Source: Magnetovibrio sp.
Lineage (GTDB): Bacteria; Pseudomonadota; Alphaproteobacteria; Rhodospirillales; Magnetovibrionaceae
Direction of reading: 5' to 3'
Assembly (NCBI RefSeq): GCF_036568125.1
Contig: NZ_DATCTF010000010.1
Location: 434,001-498,000, forward strand
DNA: 64,000 nt
Shown here: positions 53,628-60,380 of the stretch, piece after piece
Numbering within the stretch: position 1 is the stretch's first letter
Layout: each line of letters opens with the position of its first letter
Made by a program: the position numbers and the translations under genes
The notes under the pieces: generated by a model
What the model was told of the DNA's origin: nothing
The model's input: the letters and a program-made list of their open reading frames with translations, nothing else
The model's database searches: none

Positions 53628-54281
53628 CTATCGACTGGTTCGATTTTCCAGTCTCGTATCCATGATGTCTGGCCATGTTCCAGTTGGCATTGAACTCAAA
53701 TACGCGGTCATGAGATCTCGAACAGCTTGAATATAATTTTCAATTGTTGCCCCATCCTTTTTCCCTACAATAGATGGTCCCCGACCATGTGCAACGCAGT
53801 TTCTGTCAGTGTTTAAATTGGCGAGCGTTTCTCGTGTTTGTCGTCCAACTAATTTCGTTTTTCGTATTGCGCGACCTAGGTTTGACGGGCTTTGGTCAAG
53901 TACTTTAAGGCTGTGTTTACTCAACATGATCTCTGTCGCAATGCACAGATTCAAGATGGCCTTTTCGTCCCAGCCCGCCATGTAGCTTGCCATTCCATCA
54001 TAGAAGGAGAGTAAGCCAGTATCCGCTCTTCTAGATTCCTGGGTATGATGACACGAAAGCAGCCACGTTCCATGAGTGAGCGGCGATCCAAATCCGAGTT
54101 CAGGTTGATATTGGCAGATGCCATGCCAAGTAGATTCAACATCCCCCGCTCCTTTGTGTTTTAGCTCTGAAAGAATCTTAAAATCTTTTGTTGTTGCCCC
54201 CCCCCATGCACAGAGGGCCGTGCATGGGATTATGCGGCGCACGTATCCACCATTGATGCGTAAATTGACAAATGTGCTCAA
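53628..54281 (-). CDS. C-terminal half of a frameshifted gene, HEPN-like (RX4H)
   Basis: 217 codons are open, but the first 25 or so overlap the end of the upstream half in another frame and are probably not used alone. The helical domain contains DEKAILNLCIATEIMLSK and TDRNCVAHGRGPS, where Arg160-x4-His165 (numbered from the ATG at 54281) is a HEPN RX4H motif of the Apea-like type. It joins the upstream half if the G9 tract loses one base, giving a single protein of about 382 residues. An independent start at 54281 lacks a good ribosome site. Confidence 0.65.
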   Translation of the reverse strand: MSTFVNLRINGGYVRRIIPCTALCAWGGATTKDFKILSELKHKGAGDVESTWHGICQYQPELGFGSPLTHGTWLLSCHHTQESRRADTGLLSFYDGMASYMAGWDEKAILNLCIATEIMLSKHSLKVLDQSPSNLGRAIRKTKLVGRQTRETLANLNTDRNCVAHGRGPSIVGKKDGATIENYIQAVRDLMTAYLSSMPTGTWPDIMDTRLENRTSR

Positions 54282-54777
54282 GCAAAAGGGTTAGAATTTT
54301 AAAACTGTCCACGCCTGACTGTGTATCTACTCTGATGCCTCTACACCATTTCAGTTGCTTGTCGGTTCCATGGACCATTCGCACACCGCGCACTGCGCTT
54401 TCCGGAAGAGGTACAGCATGTTCAACTTTTTCTACACCTTCCGGAATTAATACCTCATCAAATGCGCCAGAGGTTTCGGACTTATCACTGACTTCGAATG
54501 GTGGGTAAATTCTTACTTCCCCACCATCGCCCTTAAACCTCAAGACATCCAACACTTCGTCAATTTTCACCCAAATCGGATTGGGGAAAAGATAGATTTG
54601 CGTCTCGAAATCTAGCAACAGGTCTTCTTCGTACGTTGATTTTTCGGCTTCCGATAGATCTGGCCAAAACCTTCCCTTTTTAGCCAATTCGTCCTCAGAC
54701 ATTGTTGCCTTTACAAGATATGCGCCCCATTCCCGGGAAATCGTCATTGGAGTTAGACCCCCTGAATTCTCAACCAT
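54178..54777 (-). CDS. N-terminal half of a frameshifted gene, unknown domain
   Basis: 199 codons, start MVENSGGLTPM with AGAGGA five bases upstream. It is an acidic alpha/beta protein (YEEDLLLDFETQIYLFPNPI; VRIYPPFEVSDKSE) ending soon after a G9 run as LCMGGGNNKRF. With eight Gs the frame continues as GGATTKDFKILSEL into the downstream RX4H half. The domain is not recognised; by analogy with two-part defence proteins it may be a sensor or regulatory part in front of a HEPN effector, which is inference. Codon use and composition differ from the GC-rich neighbours. Confidence 0.65.
   Translation of the reverse strand: MVENSGGLTPMTISREWGAYLVKATMSEDELAKKGRFWPDLSEAEKSTYEEDLLLDFETQIYLFPNPIWVKIDEVLDVLRFKGDGGEVRIYPPFEVSDKSETSGAFDEVLIPEGVEKVEHAVPLPESAVRGVRMVHGTDKQLKWCRGIRVDTQSGVDSFKILTLLLEHICQFTHQWWIRAPHNPMHGPLCMGGGNNKRF
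54197..54205 (-). repeat. G9 homopolymer at the frameshift point
   Basis: Nine consecutive C on the plus strand (G on the coding strand). A change to eight Gs, or to eleven, would fuse the two halves. It could be a phase-variable tract, a slippery site or a recent mutation. Confidence 0.85.
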
Positions 54778-55123
54778 CTGAATCCTCTACATCGTCTTGC
54801 ATCACCGACCACAAGAAACACTATGGTTCATCCATGATGTCACCTTGCCGCATCATCTGGGTAGTACGTTTATCCGTCTTCCAAGCTGTAAAATGTTTGT
54901 CCCCTTTGTTAGCGCTGAGACCGCAAGGGGGCAAAATTTGACCATACATTAGCACAGGCCGAACGTCTGCTTCGGGGGGCATATGCGAACGAAGGACGCA
55001 AGCGTGAAAGTCGACCGTTTTGTATCTCTAAGCAGACATCGTAAGAAAAGCCGCCTCAACCGAATGCTGATACGGATTTCCCACATACGGTTAATGGCTC
55101 GAGCGCGGCTCCCCCTTTTTTTG
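54778..55123. other. Spacer at the right edge of the accessory island
   Basis: 346 bases with no convincing gene. Short open frames are not supported by ribosome sites or recognisable sequence. GC content rises again towards roxA. I see no integrase, tRNA or clear direct repeat at the edge. Confidence 0.35.
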
Positions 55124-56302
55124 TTACGCCAGTTCCAGCGCTTCGTGATTGTACAGCGTCAGCAACAGGTCGAACGTAGCGGGGTCGGCGAGCATGTCGG
55201 GATGGGCCTCGGGCCGCACCGGATTTTCTTTGATGAGGCTGCGCACTACGGCCATACTTTCGGGTGTTAGCGTGAAACTGTGGCCGTCGAAGCCGAGCAG
55301 CATTTCGCCCCGAGAAGACATCGTCAGCACGAATTTGACGTAGGCGGGCTTGATCAAGCCGTTCCCTTGGTTCAATGCGGTGCGCAACGCGTCGGCGGAA
55401 AGGAGGTCTTCGCGTTCGGTATAAACGCCGAAATCTTCGTGCGACGATTGGGTCAGGAATTCCACCAACCAGCTTTCGAACGATTGGGCGTTCAACAGTG
55501 CACCGAGGCTGGCTTGCAGTTCGCCCACAGCGGTGCGGTTGACGGTGAACCCGGCGCTGTCGGTGTCAAGCCCGTCGGCGACGTATCGCGGATCGCGGTC
55601 TTCGCATTCGGCCAGATATTGACCGTAGCCGGTCAAGAGTTCCGACATCTTCGGGCCGAGCAGGCCGACGGAATACGTCAGCGCGTCCTCGACGGTGGTG
55701 CCTTCGTGGCCGAAGCCGGGCGGCACGTACAGCACGTCGCCGCAGGTGACTTCGATCTCGTCGCCGTCGAAGCCGTTTTTGAGCACCTTGAAATCCATGC
55801 CGTCGATGTAATCGCGATCGACGATCGCGTCGCGGCTGATCTTCCACCGCCGTTTGCCGGGGCCTTGCACCAAGAACACGTGGTAGGTATCGAAGTGCGG
55901 GCCCACCGATCCGCCCGGCGCGGAAAAGCCGACCATGATGTCGTCGAGCAACCAGCGCGGGGCGAAGTCGAAATGGCGCAGCAGCTCCGCCGTCGCGGGA
56001 TGGAACTGTTCGACGTTTTGTACCAGCAGGCTCCAATGTGATTGACCGGCGGCGGCGAAGTCGTCCTCGTCGAATGGCCCGTAGGCGCAGCTCCAATCCT
56101 GCGTCGCGCCAGCGGTTTTGAGCAGCCGTGAACGCGGCGCGTCTTCCATCGCCAGTCCCGCCAACTCATCGGCGGAAATCAAGTCGTCCATGTCTGATGG
56201 GGCGATCGCGCCACGCACCACGAACGGCTGCCTGTTCCAATAGCGGGCGTAAAATTCAACTGCGGAGGGCAAGGCGTCCAGGTGGATGAGGGGCGAGGGC
56301 AT
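55124..56302 (-). CDS. roxA: Cupin-fold ribosomal-protein oxygenase (RoxA/YcfD family)
   Basis: 392 residues. The JmjC-like metal site is His136-x-Asp138 (VGPHFDTYHVFL) with distal His199 (PPGFGHEGTT). The segment RYWNRQPFVVRGAI near the N-terminus and the C-terminal winged-helix-like region match the YcfD family, which hydroxylates an arginine in ribosomal protein uL16 using Fe(II), O2 and 2-oxoglutarate. Its start is seven bases after the stop of the BON-domain gene, so the two are co-transcribed. Confidence 0.9.
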   Translation of the reverse strand: MPSPLIHLDALPSAVEFYARYWNRQPFVVRGAIAPSDMDDLISADELAGLAMEDAPRSRLLKTAGATQDWSCAYGPFDEDDFAAAGQSHWSLLVQNVEQFHPATAELLRHFDFAPRWLLDDIMVGFSAPGGSVGPHFDTYHVFLVQGPGKRRWKISRDAIVDRDYIDGMDFKVLKNGFDGDEIEVTCGDVLYVPPGFGHEGTTVEDALTYSVGLLGPKMSELLTGYGQYLAECEDRDPRYVADGLDTDSAGFTVNRTAVGELQASLGALLNAQSFESWLVEFLTQSSHEDFGVYTEREDLLSADALRTALNQGNGLIKPAYVKFVLTMSSRGEMLLGFDGHSFTLTPESMAVVRSLIKENPVRPEAHPDMLADPATFDLLLTLYNHEALELA

Positions 56303-56309
56303 ATCCCGC

Positions 56310-56927
56310 TCAGCTTTTCGGTTTGATCTTCACCCGGCTGGTGACCTTGGTGACGTTTTCGATACCCTTGACCACCTTGACGGCTTTGTCGAGTTCGTCC
56401 TTGGTGAAGGCGCGGCCGAACAGGAACACGTGCCCGCCGATGGAACGCCAGCGGAAATTGGTGACGTTGACGGCCTTGGCGTCGATCAATTGCGCATTGA
56501 TCTTGGTTTCGATCACGGTGTCGTCGACGAAGCCTTCGACCACGCCTTTGTCCTGCTTGACCTTGGGGATCACCAACACCTCGTTGTAGAGCCGCTTAAC
56601 CCCTTCGATGGTTTTGACGATCTGCCCGGCCTTGGCTTTCAGGTCGCCGGTTTCCACCACCCCGGTGATCATCACGTCTTGTTCGTAGACGTCGGTGTTG
56701 AAGGAAATCACGTCGCTGCCCATCTGGTCGGTGATGGTGGCGATGATCTTGGCTTTGATTTCCGCGTCCTTGGCGATGTCGCCGGCGCTGCGGTCTTCGA
56801 CCACCGCTTCGACCGCACCCTTGACGTAGGACAGCGGGTTGAAGTCGATCGCGTGGGCGGGATGGGCAGCGGCGATCAGGCTGGCGAGGGCGGCGGCGGT
56901 GAGGATACGGCGAGAAATAGTCGGCAT
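56310..56927 (-). CDS. BON-domain periplasmic protein (DolP/OsmY-like)
   Basis: 205 residues, start MPTISRRILTAAALASLIAA with AGGACG upstream and a signal peptide ending near AHA. Two BON domains follow: KAKIIATITDQMGSDVISFN...VMITGVVETGD and ETKINAQLIDAKAVNVTNFR...HVFLFGRAFTKDE. BON proteins bind phospholipid or maintain the outer membrane. There is no lipobox, unlike E. coli DolP. It is in one transcript with roxA. Confidence 0.87.
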   Translation of the reverse strand: MPTISRRILTAAALASLIAAAHPAHAIDFNPLSYVKGAVEAVVEDRSAGDIAKDAEIKAKIIATITDQMGSDVISFNTDVYEQDVMITGVVETGDLKAKAGQIVKTIEGVKRLYNEVLVIPKVKQDKGVVEGFVDDTVIETKINAQLIDAKAVNVTNFRWRSIGGHVFLFGRAFTKDELDKAVKVVKGIENVTKVTSRVKIKPKS

Positions 56928-56979
56928 GGTGACGTCCTACATTCAGAAAATTGGATCGTGTTGAAAGGTTTATAACACG

Positions 56980-57008
56980 AAAGCCCCCGTCAATTCGACA
57001 GGGGCTTT
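56980..57008 (-). terminator. Terminator after phoH
   Basis: AAAGCCCC-x-GTC pairs with GAC-x-GGGGCTTT around an AATTC loop, 22 bases past the phoH stop. On the minus strand CGTGTTATAAACC follows. Confidence 0.75.
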
Positions 57009-57029
57009 GCGTCATGAGTGTTATTGCCG

Positions 57030-57785
57030 TCAGATGACGGCGAGCATTTCCGCCACCAGCGGGTGACGCACCACGTCTTCGTCCTTGAGCCGCACCACGC
57101 CGACGGTGTCGAGCGCTTCCAGGCGATGCGCGATGTCGGCCAGTCCCGACATGCCGGGCAAAAGGTCTGTCTGGTCGGGGTCGCCGGTGACCACCATGGT
57201 CGAATGCCAGCCCATGCGGGTCAGCAGCATTTTGATCTGGGTGTAGGTGCAGTTTTGCGCTTCGTCGATGACCACGAACGCGTTGTTCAGGGTGCGTCCG
57301 CGCATGAAGCCCACCGGGGCGATTTCGATTTCGCCGTTTTTCATCATCGCCTTGAGGCTGCGCCCGCCCATGCGGTCGGTGAGGCTGTCGAACAGCGGCC
57401 GCAGATATGGGGCGATCTTTTCTTCCATCTCGCCGGGCAGATAGCCGAGGCTCTCGCCCGCTTCGACCGCCGGGCGGGTTAGCACGATGCGCCCGACCTC
57501 GCCTTTTTCAAACGCCTCTACGGCCTTGGAAATCGCCAGATAGGTCTTGCCGGTGCCCGCCGGTCCCAACGCCATGACCAGATTGTGATCGTCGATGGCT
57601 TTCATCAGGCGTTTTTGGCCTTCGCTGCGGGGCGATACGTTTTTGACGTAACGCTGATCCCTCAAACTGTCGGCTTCCCCGGGGGCGTCCATCAGCGGAT
57701 GCCATTTTCCATTTCCGTCAGCCGGATGCAGGGTGTGAACGTCAGCGGTGTTGGCGGCTTGGTTGCGGCGGTACTTCTTACCCAT
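57030..57785 (-). CDS. phoH: PhoH-family ATPase
   Basis: 251 residues. Walker A is GPAGTGKT at 74-81 and Walker B lies in NAFVVIDEAQNCT, in the helicase-like PhoH fold. The N-terminal part (about 1-50) is polar and extended. GGAGAG precedes the ATG. PhoH ATPases are linked to RNA metabolism and phosphate starvation in different species. Unlike the common phoH-ybeY-ybeX cluster, no ybeY follows here, so this is more likely the stand-alone PhoH2-like type in context, though it lacks a PIN domain. Confidence 0.92.
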   Translation of the reverse strand: MGKKYRRNQAANTADVHTLHPADGNGKWHPLMDAPGEADSLRDQRYVKNVSPRSEGQKRLMKAIDDHNLVMALGPAGTGKTYLAISKAVEAFEKGEVGRIVLTRPAVEAGESLGYLPGEMEEKIAPYLRPLFDSLTDRMGGRSLKAMMKNGEIEIAPVGFMRGRTLNNAFVVIDEAQNCTYTQIKMLLTRMGWHSTMVVTGDPDQTDLLPGMSGLADIAHRLEALDTVGVVRLKDEDVVRHPLVAEMLAVI

Positions 57786-58069
57786 GATGCTCTCCGATGG
57801 TTGAGGTTGGGCACAAACGACAAACGCCCCCGAAGCGGAGGCGTTGGAAACGTGTGCAGGTGGTGAAGTCGAAAATCGCTGCGGCGGACTCGAAAGAGAG
57901 GAATGCCAAAGCGCCCGTTACATAATGTGGCGTTGCGCTAGTCGCACAGGGCGGACTTGTCTGAAGTCCTGGGCTTGATGTGGCTGTTGAGCCATTTGGC
58001 ATCGAAGTGTCTCTCCTTGCGAATCGACCGATGCAGCTATTTTAACAAAACAGATGTTAAAGAAATTGT
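57786..58069. other. Intergenic region before phoH with a hairpin
   Basis: AACGCC...GGCGTT with inner CCG/CGG pairs at 57823-57845; on the minus strand TTGTCGTTTG follows, a weak terminator for the MFS/DksA transcript. I see nothing else. Confidence 0.4.
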
Positions 58070-59302
58070 TCAATTGCTCGCTTTTGTTTTTTTACGCCGA
58101 AGTTCTTTGGCCGGAAACAGCACCAGCGCGTTGGTCAACAGGGCCACGCCTGCGCCGCCGTAAGCGATGGCGGAAACCGATATTCCCGCATCCAAAAGCC
58201 AGCCGACCAGCGCCGGGGCCAGGGCGGTGGACACCACCGCCATCGAAGACGTCAACGAACGGATCGCGCCCAAATGGCGCACGCCGAAGGTTTCCGCCCA
58301 CGCCGCGCTGATCAACACTCCACTGGCGCCCACGGTGAGGCCGCCGAGGCTAAAATAAAGTGGCGCCGACCATGTTTGATCCAGGCTGGCGACAACGATC
58401 AAGGCCAGCGTCAACGGCGCGATGAACACCGGCAACACCACGCCGGGGCCAAAACGGTCCACCACCCAGCCGCTGATCAGGCTGGCGGCGACGCTGGCGC
58501 CGGCGAAAGCGGGGAAGCTGGCGGCGAGCAAACCGATGTCCCAGCCCTTAGAATCGGCGATGGCGAGTTGGTGGAAAAACAACCCGGTCATCATGAACGG
58601 CCCCATCAAAGAGGCCGGCACGATCATTTGAAAGCGCCAGTCGCTCATCAGGCGGCGCTGGGTGAGGTCGCCCTTGTCGGCATCTTCGGCTTTCAGTCGC
58701 TCTTGCAACGCCGCATGGCGCACGCCGTGGCCTTTGAGCAACCACAGCGCCAACGGCAGATGCACGGTGAAGATATAAAGTGCAAAACCGCCCCAGGCTT
58801 CGCGCCAGCTTATGGCGCTCAAGATCACCACCAGGGCTGCGGGAAAGGTGGCTTCGGCAATGGGATAGCCCAGCCCCACGACGCTCATGGCGCGGCCACG
58901 GGCGGCGTCGAAATAGCGCGCCATGGAAACCACGGCGGTATGGCGCAACAGGCCTTGGCCGAACAGCCTTAGGCCGAAAAACGCGACGACCAAGACCCAT
59001 GGCGAATAAGTCGCAGCCATCAATGCGCCCGACAGCGCAAGTCCGGCGAACACCACGCCTGTGTACAGACGCAAATCCACCCGGTCGATCTTGCGTCCGG
59101 CCCACAAAATAACCGTGGCGCTGAGCAAGGTGGCGACCGCGTACAGGCCGCCAAAATCGCTGTGGCTGAGGTCGAAATCGGCGCGGATGTGATCGCCGAA
59201 TAATGCGATGAAAAAGGTCTGGCCGAAGTTGCTCGCCAGCGTGCAGGCCAAGCCGAAACCGAGGAAACGGGCGTTTTGAATTAGAAAGGTCAGGGTGTTC
59301 AT
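58070..59302 (-). CDS. Major facilitator superfamily transporter
   Basis: 410 residues with twelve hydrophobic helices, start MNTLTFLIQNARFLGFGLAC. The helix 2-3 loop reads GGLYAVATLLSATVILWAGRKIDR, resembling the G-x-x-x-D-R-x-G-R-R signature of MFS proteins in degenerate form. The substrate cannot be assigned. It lies 16 bases downstream of the DksA/TraR gene and is likely co-transcribed with it. Confidence 0.88.
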   Translation of the reverse strand: MNTLTFLIQNARFLGFGLACTLASNFGQTFFIALFGDHIRADFDLSHSDFGGLYAVATLLSATVILWAGRKIDRVDLRLYTGVVFAGLALSGALMAATYSPWVLVVAFFGLRLFGQGLLRHTAVVSMARYFDAARGRAMSVVGLGYPIAEATFPAALVVILSAISWREAWGGFALYIFTVHLPLALWLLKGHGVRHAALQERLKAEDADKGDLTQRRLMSDWRFQMIVPASLMGPFMMTGLFFHQLAIADSKGWDIGLLAASFPAFAGASVAASLISGWVVDRFGPGVVLPVFIAPLTLALIVVASLDQTWSAPLYFSLGGLTVGASGVLISAAWAETFGVRHLGAIRSLTSSMAVVSTALAPALVGWLLDAGISVSAIAYGGAGVALLTNALVLFPAKELRRKKTKASN

Positions 59303-59318
59303 GAACGCGCGTGGGCCA

Positions 59319-59663
59319 TCAGTCGGCTTTGTGGGCGCAATCGACACACACCGGGGTGGCGGGGTCCATTTCCAAGCGTTTCGCCTGGATTTCTTCGCCG
59401 CACGAGACGCAATAGCCGTAATCGCCCGCGTCCAGGCGCGCCAACGCCGCGTCGATGCGTTTGAGCTCGACAGCGCGACGGCGCTCCGTTTCGACCTGCA
59501 TGGCCTGATTTTGCAACGCGTCCATGCGCGACAAACGCCCGACGGTGGTTTGGTCGAGTTCCACCACACCGCGTTCTTCCGCTGTTACCTCGGCGTCGTG
59601 GAGCAGCGCCTGGCGTTCGGCAAGTAATTGGCTGCGCACGGTTTTTTTATCGATAGCGGTCAT
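59319..59663 (-). CDS. DksA/TraR-type C4 zinc-finger protein
   Basis: 114 residues; ATG at 59663 is chosen over a TTG at 59672 because AGAGAAG lies nine bases upstream. A long N-terminal coiled region (LSRMDALQNQAMQVETERRR) is followed by the zinc finger YCVSCGEEIQAKRL...PVCVDCAHKAD. It belongs to the short DksA/TraR-like group, which may bind the RNA polymerase secondary channel; the DxxDxA-type tip of true DksA is not evident. It is the first gene of the transcript with the MFS gene. Confidence 0.87.
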   Translation of the reverse strand: MTAIDKKTVRSQLLAERQALLHDAEVTAEERGVVELDQTTVGRLSRMDALQNQAMQVETERRRAVELKRIDAALARLDAGDYGYCVSCGEEIQAKRLEMDPATPVCVDCAHKAD

Positions 59664-59846
59664 GGGGTTCAACTTCTCTGGTTCGAGATTGCGGCTCAGT
59701 GTCTGTGCTGATTATTTCATATTTTATGAAGGAATGCGAAAAAGGATAAGGAGCAAAAGATCTGGAAAACGGCCTTTCACATACCCATATAAAGAGCATC
59801 GTTGGTGTGGGGGTTCCTGTTTAACGCGCAAGCGGAGGAACGACCA

Positions 59847-60284
59847 ATGTTTGTGAAAACCATCTTGGCCGAGAAAGGCCCGGAACTGATCAGAATTTCG
59901 CACAACGCTTCCATTCGCGATGCGGCCCAGTTGTTCAAGATCGAACGGATCGGGTTCGCCATCGTCGAAGACAATCATCACGACCCCATCGGCACCGTTT
60001 CCGAACGCGACATCGTCCAGGCGTTGGCCCTTTATGCCGATATCAATGGTATGAAGGTCGCCGACGTGATGACCCGCAATCTCGTCAGCGTCGGCCCCGA
60101 GGAACCGTTGGAGACGGTCCGCGAACTGATGACCGAACGCCGCACCCGCCACGTTCTGGTCAAAGACGGGGGCGAATTGATCGGTATCGTCAGCATCGGC
60201 GACCTGATCAAGCACAGCCTTGCGGAGTGTCAGGTCGACAGCGTGCAAATGCGCGATTACATCAGCGGCACCGGCTACCAGTAA
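59847..60284 (+). CDS. Tandem CBS-domain protein
   Basis: 145 residues, start MFVKTILAEKG with GGAGG eight bases upstream. Two CBS domains are visible (about 10-60: SIRDAAQLFKIERIGFAIVE; about 75-135: PLETVRELMTERRTRHVLVK with IGIVSIGDLIK). CBS pairs bind adenosine nucleotides and regulate partner proteins. It has no fused effector, so its partner is unknown. It is divergent from the DksA/TraR gene. Confidence 0.92.
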   Translation: MFVKTILAEKGPELIRISHNASIRDAAQLFKIERIGFAIVEDNHHDPIGTVSERDIVQALALYADINGMKVADVMTRNLVSVGPEEPLETVRELMTERRTRHVLVKDGGELIGIVSIGDLIKHSLAECQVDSVQMRDYISGTGYQ

Positions 60285-60380
60285 CGCCGGTCTAGTAACG
60301 ACGGTCTGGCAGCGACCGCTGGACAGCGGGGCACAACACGACCATCTTGAACGCGGATATCTGCAACCGCGTGAGGGGTC

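Noticed and set aside
52860-55040. TAAGCAGAC occurring on both sides of the AT-rich island as attachment-site repeats
   Set aside because: Only nine bases match, no integrase or tRNA is adjacent, and a chance match is likely.
54983-55270. A 95-codon frame between the HEPN-like genes and roxA
   Set aside because: It runs into the antisense of the conserved roxA 3' end and has no supporting motif.
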